A stretch of 64,000 nt of DNA from Akkermansia muciniphila (GTDB lineage Bacteria > Verrucomicrobiota > Verrucomicrobiia > Verrucomicrobiales > V1-33): NCBI GenBank assembly GCA_945861415.1, contig CAMAUV010000004.1, forward strand, positions 1 to 64,000. The letters run 5' to 3'. Under the pieces are notes generated by a model. It worked only from the letters and a program-made list of their open reading frames with translations, searched no databases and had not been told where the DNA came from. Below are positions 36,461-47,600 of this stretch, one piece after another. Each line of letters begins with the position of its first letter. The stretch's first letter is position 1. The position numbers were made by a program, and so were the translations under genes.

Positions 36461-37942
36461 ATGTTCGGAGCCCTTTCAGACACACTCGACAACGTCTTCC
36501 GCAAGCTGCGCGGTCTTGGCAAGATCAGCGAGAGCAATATCAACGATGCCCTGAGGGAGGTGCGCATGGCACTGTTGGAAGCTGACGTGGACTTTACCGT
36601 GGCGAAGGAATTCATCGCCCATGTAAAAGAGAAATCGCTGGGTGAGGAAGTGCTCAAGGGCGTGAAACCCGGCGAGCAGATCGTCAAAATTTTCCACGAC
36701 GAACTCGTCGCTCTGCTCGGCGGCGTTGCCGAGGGCCTCAATCTCGCGCCGCCCGCCCGCATCCTTATGGTGGGCCTCAACGGCGCGGGTAAGACCACGA
36801 CCTCCGCCAAGCTCGCGCTCAAGCTTAAGAAAGAGGGCCGCCGTCCGGTGCTCATCGCGTGTGACCTTTACCGACCAGCCGCAATCGAGCAGCTTGCCAT
36901 GCTGGCGAAGGAAATCGATGTGCCCGTCTTCAGGCCTGAGACCGGCGAAACCAATGTGCTCAAGGCGGTGAAGGCCGGCGTGAAGTGGCTGGACACCCAG
37001 GCGTGGAATGTCGTTATCTTCGATACCGCTGGCCGTCAGGAGGTGGACGACGCGCTGGTCAAGGAGTTGAAGGAAGTGCGCGATTTTCTCAATCCCGGCG
37101 AGGTCCTCCTCGTGGCCGATGCCGCGACCGGTCAGCAGGCGGTGAGCGTGGCTAAGACCTTCAACGATGCCGTGGGCGTCACCGGCATTGTCCTCACTAA
37201 GCTGGACGGCGATGCCCGTGGCGGCGCGGCGCTGTCCATGCGCACCATCACGCAAAAGCCCATCAAATTCGCCGGCATGGGCGAAAAGATGGATCAGCTT
37301 GACGCCTTCGTGCCTGACCGTATGGCTCAGCGCATCCTTGGTATGGGCGACATTGTAGGCCTCGTGGAGAAAGCGGCGGAGGTGATCGATGAAGAGGAGG
37401 CGATGAGAAGCATGGAGCGCATGATGAGCGGGGAGTTTGATTTTAATTCCTTCCTCGATCAGCTCAAGATGATGAAAAAGCTCACCGAGAGCAGCGGAGG
37501 CCTCATGGGTTTGTTGGGGCTCATCCCCGGCGTGGGCAAGCAGATCAAGCAAATGAAGGAGCAGATGAAAATGGCCGCGGGCGACGACAAGATAAAGCGC
37601 ATCGAAGCCATGATCCTGAGCATGACGCCGAAGGAGCGGAAGAAGCCGGAGATCATCAACGGCGGCCGCCGCAAACGCATCGCCGCCGGAAGCGGAAATA
37701 CGCCCAATGAGCTAAACCAGTTCCTCAAACAGTTCCAGCAAATGCGCGGCATGATGAAGGATAAAGGCAAGATGGCCGGCCTCATGGGCATGATGGGTGG
37801 CGGAGGGATGCCCGGCATGGGCAGCGGGATGCCGGGAATGCCCGGGATGGGAGGCATGCCCGGGATGGGAGGCAGGATGCCCAAAGGAATGCCGGGCGGG
37901 ATGCCCGGAGGATTCTTCGGCGGGAAAAAGAAGCGGTGGTAG
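36461..37942 (+). CDS. ffh: Signal recognition particle protein Ffh
   Basis: Ffh is the GTPase of the signal recognition particle, which targets membrane proteins cotranslationally. ATG 36461 gives 493 residues. The NG domain has a P-loop GLNGAGKTTT at about 106-115, DTAGRQEVD, and TKLDGDARGG; the Met-rich M domain has FDFNSFLDQLKMMKKL and GLLGLIPGVGK. The tail after about 440 is unusual: a run of Gly, Met and Pro ending FFGGKKKRW. The gene is divergent from the exosortase gene, with 128 bp between the starts. ffs RNA is not seen nearby. Confidence 0.97.
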   Translation: MFGALSDTLDNVFRKLRGLGKISESNINDALREVRMALLEADVDFTVAKEFIAHVKEKSLGEEVLKGVKPGEQIVKIFHDELVALLGGVAEGLNLAPPARILMVGLNGAGKTTTSAKLALKLKKEGRRPVLIACDLYRPAAIEQLAMLAKEIDVPVFRPETGETNVLKAVKAGVKWLDTQAWNVVIFDTAGRQEVDDALVKELKEVRDFLNPGEVLLVADAATGQQAVSVAKTFNDAVGVTGIVLTKLDGDARGGAALSMRTITQKPIKFAGMGEKMDQLDAFVPDRMAQRILGMGDIVGLVEKAAEVIDEEEAMRSMERMMSGEFDFNSFLDQLKMMKKLTESSGGLMGLLGLIPGVGKQIKQMKEQMKMAAGDDKIKRIEAMILSMTPKERKKPEIINGGRRKRIAAGSGNTPNELNQFLKQFQQMRGMMKDKGKMAGLMGMMGGGGMPGMGSGMPGMPGMGGMPGMGGRMPKGMPGGMPGGFFGGKKKRW

Positions 37943-37981
37943 GCCTTTGGCAGCAGAGCCTCACGTGGCAGACACGTAGCC

Positions 37982-38914
37982 TCAATGCATCTCCACCGCG
38001 CAGGTCCCGAGGCCGCCGCGGTAGTAGTTGAATTGTACATTCGGATGCCCCGCCAGCAGGGACATGGGTACGGCGCTGTCGGCGAGGCCTTTGCTGATCA
38101 TGAGGGCGGTGAGACGCTGGCCGAGGGGATTGTCGTGTGTGCCTGCGTGCCAGATGCTGACTTTTTCCGCCTGCCATGTCTCCACCGGGCCGACGGTAAT
38201 CGCTTTGGTGGGCACCATGGTCACATTGCCGCCGCCGGAAGTACGTGCATTTTGCATAAGCGTCACGGGATGCAGGTCCACGACACGCGTCGCCAGCTTG
38301 CGATATTCCTCCGGGCTCGGCGGGGCATATTTGTAGGCACCTTCGCGTTTCAGCGGATCATTGAAGGCCCAGTGCTTGATGTCGCCCTGCCCGCCCTGCA
38401 TCACGGCGCAGCGCACCCCGGCATTCCAGCTCGCTCGATAGCTGCCCACGTCCGCTTTAGGGAAATGGAGATTCGCGTCCGGCATGGCCAGCGCAGGCCG
38501 GATGCGACCAAAGAGCATCTCCCTGTCGCATTTTTCAAACGACAACGTGTGCGAAACCGGCACCTCGCGCGTGCCGTCGTGCCATTCATCCATGCCCCAG
38601 AAGTGCGCATCCTGAAGCTGGATACCCAGTTCATTCACCAGTCGCGCTACCAGCGGGAGTTGCTCCGTGGGACCGATGGGGCCGCACACGCCCACAGGAT
38701 TGTCCGCTGTGGCCCGACGCCATGCGGTGATGTATTCCAGCGCCTCCGCGAGGTAAAAATCCTCCAGCGTGTCATAGAATACGACGCGGAATCCCGGCCG
38801 CGAAAGCTGGAGCACATCCTGCGGGCTGAGCGCCGCGGCGTCGCGGATGATTGCGTCGTCGAGCGTGGTGTAATCCCACCAGTCGGGGGCGATGGAGCTA
38901 AGTTTTCTGGACAT
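37982..38914 (-). CDS. Glucosamine-6-phosphate isomerase/deaminase-like protein
   Basis: The 310-residue product resembles the NagB/sugar-phosphate isomerase superfamily. Landmarks are [15 protein letters not shown] near the start, [32 protein letters not shown] (NagB active-site GxGxDGHIAFN type) and [20 protein letters not shown]. It is longer than E. coli NagB and the active-site Gly-Asp-Gly-His is altered to GQGDIKH, so the exact substrate is not certain. It is convergent with ffh, with only 39 bp between stops. Confidence 0.8.
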   Translation of the reverse strand: MSRKLSSIAPDWWDYTTLDDAIIRDAAALSPQDVLQLSRPGFRVVFYDTLEDFYLAEALEYITAWRRATADNPVGVCGPIGPTEQLPLVARLVNELGIQLQDAHFWGMDEWHDGTREVPVSHTLSFEKCDREMLFGRIRPALAMPDANLHFPKADVGSYRASWNAGVRCAVMQGGQGDIKHWAFNDPLKREGAYKYAPPSPEEYRKLATRVVDLHPVTLMQNARTSGGGNVTMVPTKAITVGPVETWQAEKVSIWHAGTHDNPLGQRLTALMISKGLADSAVPMSLLAGHPNVQFNYYRGGLGTCAVEMH

Positions 38915-39026
38915 GCCACCACCCTAGCCGGGATGGGCAAAACGGAAGCCAAATTTTCACCGCGAGCGGGGACAAGGCTGGGGAGCGGGCGGAAAAAACG
39001 GAAAAAAACCAGGGAGATTCCAGCAT

Positions 39027-39055
39027 TTGACAACGCAAAAGAGGCGATTAAGGCT
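39027..39055 (+). promoter_or_regulatory. Candidate promoter for rpsU
   Basis: A perfect TTGACA at 39027-39032 stands about 85 bp before the rpsU start. The best -10 at 17-bp spacing is AAGGCT, a weak match to the consensus, so this is a candidate only. Confidence 0.25.
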
Positions 39056-39115
39056 GACCTTCGCAACCCGCCGGACCCGCCCCGGCACCACCCCATTCAC
39101 CACTAAAGGAATCAC

Positions 39116-39310
39116 ATGCCCGAAGTCCAAGTCAAAAAAGGAGAGCCAATTGATCGTGCCCTCAAACGTCTTAAGAGCAAAATCGAAGTCGAAGGCATTC
39201 TCGAAGAGTTCCGCCGCCGCCGTCAGCACGAGACGCACGCCGAGCGCACCAAGCGCAAGGCGCGCAGCGCTGCGAAGAAGAAGAACCAGAAGTATCGCTT
39301 CGTCCCGTAG
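39116..39310 (+). CDS. rpsU: Small ribosomal subunit protein bS21
   Basis: The 64-residue product is a basic protein with the S21 pattern: EPIDRALKRLKSKIEVEGIL, then EFRRRRQHETHAERTKRKA and a Lys-rich end KKKNQKYRFVP. bS21 sits on the platform of the 30S subunit and takes part in initiation. An AAAGGA lies at a good distance before the ATG. It is monocistronic, with a strong terminator 33 bp downstream. Confidence 0.96.
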   Translation: MPEVQVKKGEPIDRALKRLKSKIEVEGILEEFRRRRQHETHAERTKRKARSAAKKKNQKYRFVP

Positions 39311-39342
39311 GACTGCTGTCCCGGTTCCTTGAGCCAATTTCA

Positions 39343-39376
39343 AAAAAGCCCCGGTGGTCCGCCGCCGGGGCTTTTT
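39343..39376 (+). terminator. Intrinsic terminator of rpsU
   Basis: A 12-bp stem, AAAAAGCCCCGG pairing with CCGGGGCTTTTT around a 10-nt loop, ends in a T-run. It is a textbook rho-independent terminator. Because the A-tract gives a T-run on the other strand, it may also act for the convergent gene. Confidence 0.92.
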
Positions 39377-39428
39377 GTATTTACTGCGTTCAGTCAATTT
39401 GGCCAGCTGGGAAGAGCGCCACCCGGAG

Positions 39429-39500
39429 CGCGAAGTTGCACTTCGCCCCACCTTGCTGGCTGCGGCGACTTCGACCGGCGGGGCGAAGTGCAACTTCGCG
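39429..39500. repeat. Long perfect inverted repeat
   Basis: Two perfect 21-bp arms (39429-39449 and 39480-39500) enclose a 30-bp loop. Each arm itself contains a smaller palindrome, GCGAAGTTGCACTTCGC. The element lies between the stops of two convergent genes, downstream of the rpsU terminator and 17 bp from the next stop. It may be a REP-like or MITE-like repeat or a second terminator. Confidence 0.9.
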
Positions 39501-39516
39501 TTCCTTTCCTTGAAAA

Positions 39517-42500
39517 CTACTTCAGCGTGGCCATGTAGGCCATGATGTCGCGGATTTCCCGTTTGGTCAGCATGTCACCCAAGTTCGGCAGCATGGAACT
39601 GGGCACGGCGTCCCGGCTGGCGATGTCCGCGGTTTTCACCGTCTCAGGTTCCTCGCCTGGTGCATGAATGGTCATGCTTTCCGGGGTCTCCGCGCGCAAC
39701 ACGCCGAGTTTCACGCTGCCATCTTTCATCGTCAGCACCACCATGCGGAAGCTCTCCGCGATCTGCGCGTTCGGCGCGATGATGCTCTCCAGCAGATACT
39801 TCGCGTCTTTCTTTGTCGCGATACCGTCGAGCGCTGGACCGGCTTCACCGCCGGACTTTTCCACCATGTGGCAGCGCCGGCATGCAGCGACAGCATGCTC
39901 ATTGAAGATCCGTCGCCCGCTGGCGACATCACCGCCTTCCAGACACGCCGCAAACCTAGCGAGCAGGTCGTCCTTCGGCAGCGCGGCCTCGTATTTGGCC
40001 AGTGCTTCCTTCACCGCCGGGGCCTCACGTTTTCCGGCGGCTTCCAGGAGTTCCAGTTTGGCTATGGGGGGCACTTTCCCTGCGGCCAGCGCTGCCAGTT
40101 GTTCTGTCAAAATGCGATCCGCCTCCGGGTCGGGCAGGGCCGCCAGTTCTACAAGTGCTGCGCGCGCATCCTCTGGCGTCCCTTGCCCCAGAGCGTATTC
40201 CAAGCCTTTCGCGGCCGCCGCCGGATCGGTCTTCCCTAGCAATCCCGCCGCCGTGATGCGCACGGTGCTGTTGGAATCGGTAATGGCTTTCTTTAGCGCC
40301 TCTGCGAGTTGCGGAGCGTTGGACCCGGCCAACGTCCGCAGCGCGGCAATCCGGACTTTGGGGGGATGACCTGTGCTCGCGGCGACTTGTGCGAGAACCT
40401 CTGTAGTTCCAGTGTCCTTCGCGCCGAGCGCTCGCGCAGCTTCGATGATCTCAAAGTCCACCGGTGTCATGCAGCGCGCTAGTCCACCAACCAGTGCTCC
40501 GAGATTCTCCACGGCATCACCTGCTAAAAACCGTCCGCTTCCGGTGCTGATTGGGCGGAAAAGTCCGGTTACATGATCGCGGGCGGGAAGCGAATTCCAG
40601 CGACTAAGCAGCCGGATCGCTTCAGCCTGCAACGCTGTGCGCTCCTGCTGAGTTATCGCTGAGCCTGGCACCAGAGATGGATTGCCTTGAGCGCTGCCAA
40701 ACGAGGCGAGCATCGCGGCGTTCTCTTTGCCGCCCTGACGGAAACTGGCATTCAGTCGCCGGAGAGTGGTCATGGTGTCAGTGGCGGTCACTTTGCCGGA
40801 GGCGAGTGCGGCGTTCGCCGCGGAAAGGCCCCGATCTGTGATTAGCCATGCAGCCTCGCGGGAAATGGTAGTGTCGGCATCGGCGAGGAAGCCGCCAATG
40901 ACTTTCGCCGCATCGACAATCCTGGGTTCTCCGTGGGTCAACAGAGCCTAGACTTTTTCCTCAATCTTTGCGGCAGCAAATAATACCACCCGGCGGACGC
41001 TGGCATCACCATCCGATGCAGCCTTCCGCAGGGCTTTCCACGCATTTTCATCCTGCAAAGCGAGCTGACACAGTGCGTGCGAAATGACATGCCGCATCTC
41101 CTGCGATTTGTCCTGCTCGCGGCGGGCGAGGTTGAGGAGGGGAGAAATCGAATCAACATCCCCATGACGACCCAAGGACTGGGCCGCTGCGAACCGGATC
41201 CGTGGTTCAGCGCTGGAAAGTCGATCAATGAGGCCCGTCCTGACGAGCACCTGTGCCGAGGAAGTATAGTCCGCTTCCTTAATCACCCGTAGCCAAGCTA
41301 CGACTTCCTCCACATTGTGGGCTTCAACCAGACCGGATGCGGCATACTTTACTAAGTCCAAAGCTTGGGTCAGCGCAAAGTCCTTTCCTTCTCCCGATTT
41401 CCGTAGCACTGCATTCAGGGCCGCTCGTTGAGTTTTCCCAAACGCCCAAATCTCATGCAGCCTCGTTAATAGTAGAGTGGGCTGGCCCGTGCTCCCGAGT
41501 TCCTGTCGTGCGGCCAAGAGTACTTCTAGGCCCCGTTCAGCCAGTTCCCACTGCGCCTCCAGTCGTATCCGTTGGTCCTTGTGCCCGAGCAGTTTCGCGA
41601 GTTCCTCCGCGCTACGCTGCTTAATGCCTTCGCCGAGCAGCTTCTGCACTTCCGCGAACTGCGCGGCCTGAGCTTTGCGCGCCTCTTCGTGCTCCACTTT
41701 CATGATGCGCCCCTGAGCGGTGCGATCCCAGCCTTCGTCCCAGAAGCTGACATACATCCGGCTGTCGGGGCCAAAGTCCACGTCGGTGGCCTGACAGCCG
41801 GGGATGAAGCTCTCCAGCATTTCGAGTTTGAAGCCCGCGCCGTCGGGCACGGGTTTGAAAACGGCCACCTGGCTTGTGATGCTGGTGCCTCTGTAACAGG
41901 CGAGGAAGAAGCATCCTTTATACTTTTCCGGCAGGCCGGTGCCGGGGTAGTGGACGAGTCCACTGGGGCCGTCGGGCAGATTGGCGATGGGGCTGAGGAT
42001 GGACGAGGGCTGATTCTTCGCCGGATCGCGCGGCTGCCACATGTGTTCGGCGAGCCATGGATTGCGCTCGCCGGGCTGAGGGCAGTGCTGGTAGCCGACG
42101 CGCCAGCCGGCATCGCCGCCTTCGACCACATAGACTAGGCGCTCGCGGTCGCCTTGGTCGCTGTCGTTGCCGCAGGTGAAGAGATTGCCATAGTCGTCGA
42201 AGGCGAGTTCCTGCGGATTGCGCAGGCCGCGCATGACGAGTTCCAGATGGCTACCGTCCTCTTCGCAGCGGAAGATGGCGCCTTCGTCCGGCACATCGAC
42301 GGTGCCGCCCTCCTTGGTCTTCACCGAGGCCCCGCGGTCGCCGATGGAAAAGTAGAGCCGTCCATCCGGGCCTTTGATGAGTCCGTGGAGATCGTGGCCG
42401 GTGTAGTTAAAGCGCACGCCGAAGCCGCGGAGGACCTCCTCTTTCTTTTCCGCCTTCCCGTCTGCGCTCTGGCCGCTCAGTTTGTAGAGTCCCGGAATGT

Positions 42501-43049
42501 TCGCCAGCCACACGCCATTCGGCCGCGCGAGCACGCCGGACGCAATACCGTCGAGGATGGAATTGAAGCCGTCGGCATAGACGCTGGTCTTGTCCGCCTT
42601 TCCGTCGCCGTCTGTGTCCTCCACGAGACGCACCACTTCGCTTTCCTTACCGAGTTCCTGCCAGTCGTTGGGGAAGTTCTTTTTGATGCTCTTTTCTAGG
42701 TTCTCCACGGTTCTGTTCGCCATGTCATCTTCGAGCATGAACATGTATTCGCGGATATCGAGCACGCTGGTGCGGTAGCGGTGCGTCTCGGCGATGAACA
42801 TGCGGCCTTTGCCATCGAAGGAGAAGGCGACGGGATTCGCCAGCATCGGTTCGCTGGCCCAGAGGTCCGCTTTGAATCCGGCGGGAATCTTCGCGCGGCG
42901 GAATCGGCGGGCGTGGTGTCGGCTTTGCGGTCGTAGGGCTGGAGGGCCCGGTTGATTTTCTTGTCCTCAGTGACGCCCTCGGCATCCACGGCGCGGGCGA
43001 GGGGGACGGATAGGAGGAGCGAAAAAGCAAGGAGCAGGTGCGAATTCAT
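39517..43049 (-). pseudogene. PVC-type haem-binding/HEAT-repeat/cytochrome c protein, doubly broken
   Basis: Three frames make one typical PVC protein of about 1175 residues. Start 43049 gives a signal peptide (MNSHLLLAFSLLLSVPLARA). Near 42890-42899 the frame is lost; two surplus bases in a CGCG repeat, if removed, join ADTTPADSAA to KIPAGFKADLWASEPML and on into the propeller domain of the main frame (40948-42846, 632 residues). That frame ends in an in-frame TAG at 40950-40948, immediately after AKIEEKV, with ALLTHGEPRIVDAA continuing in phase. The last part (to 39517) holds HEAT-like repeats and a cytochrome c domain with CRRCHM. Intact members are secreted redox-linked proteins of unknown partner. 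Confidence 0.8.
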
Positions 43050-43169
43050 TGTCGTGACGAATGGAGAGCACGCCCTGCCCCGCCAGCGCGGAATGTCCAG
43101 CGAACATGGTCCGGAGGAATTGCGTTACTTAGCGCAGATCAGCAGTTTTGGTGCCCCGTATTCGGTTTA

Positions 43170-44402
43170 TTAGCCCGCGGAAAAAACGAGAGCTGCATGG
43201 TATCCCCAGAAGCCAAGAGAGGTGCTCAGGGCGTGTGTCGCGTGGCAGGACAGGCCGGGTTCGGGGATAAACGGAAGATCAAAACAGGGATGAAATGTGT
43301 TCACCGCTGCGGGTAGGAAGCCTTCCCGCAGCGCACGCAGGCAGAGCAGGGTTTCGATGGCGGGAGATGCGCCGAGGCAGTGGCCGGTGATGGCTTTGGT
43401 GCTGCTCAGAGGTGGAATGGCCGGACCGAACAGCCGCCGGAGGGCGGTGGCCTCCGCGCGGTCGTTAAGCGGGGTGCCGGTGCCGTGGGTGTTCACGTAT
43501 TGAATTTCCCACGGAGCGAGACCGGCAAGGTCGAGCGCCTGCTGCATGACCCGGTGAAGCGCATGGCCGTCGGCGGCGACGCCTGCCCGGCCTTCGCCGT
43601 CGGTGGCAGTGGCCCATCCGGCGAGGGTTCCAAGGATGCGGGCACCCCGGGCCGTGGCGTGGCTTTTACGCTCAAGGACGAAGAAGGCGGCGCCCTCTCC
43701 GGGCAATAGGCCGTTGCGGTCGCGGTCGAATGGCCGGCAGGCGAGGGAGGGATCTAAGTCGTGATGCGCGAGGAGGCCGGCGCTCTCCATGCCAAGGAGA
43801 ACGCCCGGTGTCAGCGGGGCGTCTGCGCCGCCGGCGATGACCGCCCTGGCTTTTCCGAGTAGGAGCATTTCCGCTGCGGCGACCAATGCGTTTGCTCCGC
43901 TGGCGCAGGTGGCGCTGACCGTGTGGCCAGGACCGAGCGCGCCTGTGGCTTGGGCGATGGCGCCGCTGAGCGAGGCAAGGGTCCCACTGACCGCCAGCCT
44001 CGGCGGCAACCGGCGGCTGGATTGTAAGTTTTTTTCAATCGCCGACCAAACATGGCTGGGGCCGCGCGAGGTCCCGGCCACTACGGCAACTTCTTCGGGC
44101 GGGGCGATGCCCGGGCCGCCCGCTTGCGCCCACGCCTCAGTGCCGGCCATGAGCGCCATGAGCACACTGCGGTCCACTTTTCCCCGCAGCGGATGCGCCG
44201 GAAGATCCCCCGCGCTGGCGGCAGCTACCCGGTGTTCTCCGGCGGGAGTGGCAAAATGCAGCCAGTCCCCCCCCCGCAGACAATCGCCTATCGCCTGCCA
44301 GAGGGGCTCCGCTCCGGCGCCAAAACGCGTTACGGCCCCCTCCCCGGTGATGACAATGGGGTCACCGGTAAGGAGCTGGCGCAGCGCTACATTCGTGGGC
44401 AT
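43170..44402 (-). CDS. 3-oxoacyl-ACP synthase (KAS II/FabF-like)
   Basis: The 410-residue protein has the thiolase-fold synthase triad: Cys166 in SATCASGANAL, His in NTHGTGTPLND and His in STKAITGHCLGAS, with the Lys. It condenses acyl chains with malonyl-ACP. The N-terminal third is diverged from FabF, and the neighbours are not fatty-acid genes, so it could serve a specialised lipid or polyene pathway. A G9 tract in codons 43-46 makes the gene prone to slippage. The gene is divergent from the TPR gene. Confidence 0.88.
   Translation of the reverse strand: MPTNVALRQLLTGDPIVITGEGAVTRFGAGAEPLWQAIGDCLRGGDWLHFATPAGEHRVAAASAGDLPAHPLRGKVDRSVLMALMAGTEAWAQAGGPGIAPPEEVAVVAGTSRGPSHVWSAIEKNLQSSRRLPPRLAVSGTLASLSGAIAQATGALGPGHTVSATCASGANALVAAAEMLLLGKARAVIAGGADAPLTPGVLLGMESAGLLAHHDLDPSLACRPFDRDRNGLLPGEGAAFFVLERKSHATARGARILGTLAGWATATDGEGRAGVAADGHALHRVMQQALDLAGLAPWEIQYVNTHGTGTPLNDRAEATALRRLFGPAIPPLSSTKAITGHCLGASPAIETLLCLRALREGFLPAAVNTFHPCFDLPFIPEPGLSCHATHALSTSLGFWGYHAALVFSAG
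44267..44275. repeat. C9 (G9) homopolymer in the ketoacyl synthase gene
   Basis: Nine C in a row on the plus strand, G9 in the sense of the gene, encode Arg43-Gly-Gly-Asp46. Slippage by one base would truncate the protein. Confidence 0.95.
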
Positions 44403-44562
44403 TCGTCTTCCTGAGCGCTCGCGGTGCGTCTGTCAGCAGACAATTTGAGAATTTCCCAAGGGACCTGCCACGACGGTTCATTGCAGCAGTGAATCAGCTC
44501 TCAGGATGTAGCTTAATTTCCGGAACTGATAGCAATCCCAGCTAAATTTTTCTCACCCCCGC

Positions 44563-44571
44563 GGGGGGGGG
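44563..44571. repeat. G9 homopolymer next to the TPR gene start
   Basis: The tract follows CACCCCCGC, so together they form a GC-rich palindrome. It ends 9 bp before a TTG start at 44581 and 84 bp before the GTG start at 44656. Confidence 0.95.
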
Positions 44572-44655
44572 AAATTCTCATTGCCAACAAAGGCCTCTCC
44601 ATTTAAAACCCACTTCCCCGCTCCAGCCAAATTTTCAGCCTCCGATTTCCATTCC

Positions 44656-47600
44656 GTGAAAGCCCGAAATTCATTCGTCCTGTGCGCCTGCGTTCCGGCA
44701 TGGCTTGTCATTGTCCTCTCTACCTTGCCCGTGCGGGCTCAGGCGGACAAAAAAGATGACAAGGCTGCCCCGGAGGCGGAATCCAAGAAGGTTATCCCGG
44801 ATGTGCCCATCGACGATCCTGGGGCTCTCGGAACCCAAGGGGACGAGTTTTTTGCGAAGGGTGAATGGATGAACGCCGCCGCTCACTACAATGGCCTTGT
44901 CACCATAGGCAAGAAGCTCTCCCTGGAGGAGGCGAAGTTTGAGCCGCTGCGCTTCATTATCGGGGTGTGTATGTATAACATCCCGAACTACGACGAGGCT
45001 CTTAAGTGGTTTCAGGAATACACTCAGAAGCACCCGACTGGTCAGAGGGTTCATCAGGTGAATCTCGCCATAGCCCGTGTTTTCCGGCAGCAGAAGAAAT
45101 GGGCGGAGGCGATCAAGCAATACAAGCCGCTCCTTAATGTCGCTACGCTCAAGGAGGATGTGCTCATCGAACTGGCGGATGCACAAAAGGAAAATCAGGA
45201 GAAGGACAAGGCCATCATCACTCTGGAAACCGCTCTGGCCGCCGGCATGAAGACGGCCGGCGACGTGCGGGCGGCGCTTTACCTTGTCGACCTCTACTCC
45301 GAGGACAAGCCAGAGAAAGGCGTGGGGCTGCTTGAGAGAGTGAAGAACCTAGCCGGCGCCCGGGCGGTCATTTCCGAAATCAATTTCGCCGCGCTGAAAC
45401 TGGCGGACGGACTCATGTCCGACGAGAAGTTCGATCAGGCGCTCGTCGCTTACCAGAGCCTGCGCAAAAAGGATGAAGTGCTGCGCACCCTGAAGAAAAA
45501 TCAGGAGGGCTACGCCAATGCCATCAAGGTGCTCACCGCCAAGACCGGGGCCAAGGATGACCCTCGTATTGCGGTGAATCTCCAGACACTGGACCGGATG
45601 CGTGTTTACGAAGCGCAGGCCAAAATGATGCTGACGGAGATTGAGAAACTCCCGAACTACGATGCCGAGGTCTTTTACCGAATCGGCCGCTGTTTCGCCG
45701 CTCTGAACCGTTTCTGGGAGGCCAAAGTGGCGTTGGAATACGTGCTGAAGACATTCCCCACCTTCGCGGAGAAGGCCAACGTAATGTATTTGTTGGCCTA
45801 CTGTTATTACAGCCTTTCCCCGCAGGATTCCAACGAGAGCGCTCTCGCTAAGGAACTAACCAAGCAGGCTGAGGACACCTGCAAGGCATACCTGAAAGAG
45901 TTCAAGGACAAAGCCGAGGCATCCAACGTGTCCGACATGATCATCCAGATCGTCGCGCGCTCCAAGGATCCGGTGAAGATCAGCCAGGCATACGATGAGT
46001 TGATGGATTTCGTCAAAGGATCGCCCAATGGCTCGACGCTGATGGCGCATCAGGTGCAGTTTTACCTTGAGCAGTATGAGCCGGACAAGGCCCGGGATTC
46101 GGCAGACAAATTCCTCAGCACTGCCTCTGCGGATGATCCCATGAGAGAAGCGGTAGAATACATGCGCGGTCTGACATGGTTCTTCAAGAATGACTACAAG
46201 GGATCCACCGAGAATCTTGGTGCTTATCTCAAGAAATACCCGACTGGTCAGTTCCTGCCCGATGTCCGCTACCGTCTGGCCTTCCTCAAGAAGGGTGAGG
46301 AAATGGCGAGGAAAAGCAAGAAAATGTCCGGCGATCCCCGCTTCCGCAGTGTTATCGAGGCCTGTGAGGGAATCATTAAAGACTATGCCGACAAACCCTC
46401 CGTGGCGGATGCATGGGCGCTGATCGGCGACTGCTACAAGGAGATGACAGGCGCTGAAGTAGCCGACATGAAGTCCACCCGGGCGGAAGTCGATATCAAG
46501 ACCGCGAATGCCTTTATTGAGGCAGTGCGATTCGCCACTCAAAACTCCAAAGCCGAGTCCGTGGCGGAATACGGTCTGACACAAGTCGCTCCTATGCTCA
46601 AAGCCCAGGGCCGCTGGGCGGAACTACGCCAGATGTATGAGTGGTTCTACGAGAACTTCCCGGATCACCGCATTTCTCTTCAGGCAGTTAACGAGATCAG
46701 CAAAGCCATTGTCCGGGATTCCGACAATGCGTTTTCAAAGGAACTGGAAGAGGCTCAGGTGGCCAAGAACGAAGCTGCCGTGAAGCGAATTCTTGAGCAG
46801 CGCTCCGCCGCCAAGGAGGAGGCCCAAAAGAAGTCCCGTGAGTTTCTTGCCGCCACCATCAAGGAGAACATCAACAACCCTCAGAAGGAGGGAGTGGAGG
46901 AATTGATGCAACAGCTCGCGCTGGCGGCAGTTCCGAAAAAGAAAAGAGAGCTGGCGCCTGTGGTGACCGCCCCGCCCGAGGGCACTCCCACCACTCCCCC
47001 TAAGAAGCCCGAGCCCCCCTCTGTGGAGGAACAGGGCAAGGCGGCCGAGGCGGAACTCGACCGCCTCCTGACGGAGAGCATGAATAACATCGGCAAAGCC
47101 CGCCACGTCTATGTGAAGGCCCTTCTTTATCAGGATCTTGAAAGCCGCCAGCCGCGGAAAAAGGGTGTAGACGGTAAGTATGTTGAAGATAAATCGCCAA
47201 AACGCTCGGACGCCCTCCTCAAACAACTGACGGATGAGTTCCGTGTCGCTGACTACAGTTCTGCCCTGCTCGCTCTTGTGGGCGACCTGTTTTACAAGGA
47301 AGGGGACACCGGACGCGCCCGCGAGTGTTGGAACCGCCTCCTCACCTTCTTCCCGAAGTCCTTGTTCCTCGACTGGGCCGCTGTGGGGCTCGGCGACTTG
47401 GCCATGAAGGAAGCCGAACCGAACTACCCCGAAGCTCTCAAGTACTACACCCTGGCGACCGACGAATTCATCGGCTCCAAGTTTGGCGAGGCCCTGCTGG
47501 GCAAGGCTCGCGTGCAATTCTTTACAGGCAAGTTGGAGGAGGCTGAGAATTCCGTCAAAGATATCCTCAAGGACAAGAGCTTCCCTCCGGAGCAGAAGGC

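Noticed and set aside
37790-37940. Tandem DNA repeat in the end of ffh
   Set aside because: The Gly/Met/Pro-rich tail is repetitive at the protein level but the codons vary. Met/Gly-rich tails occur in other Ffh proteins, so I did not call a separate repeat element.
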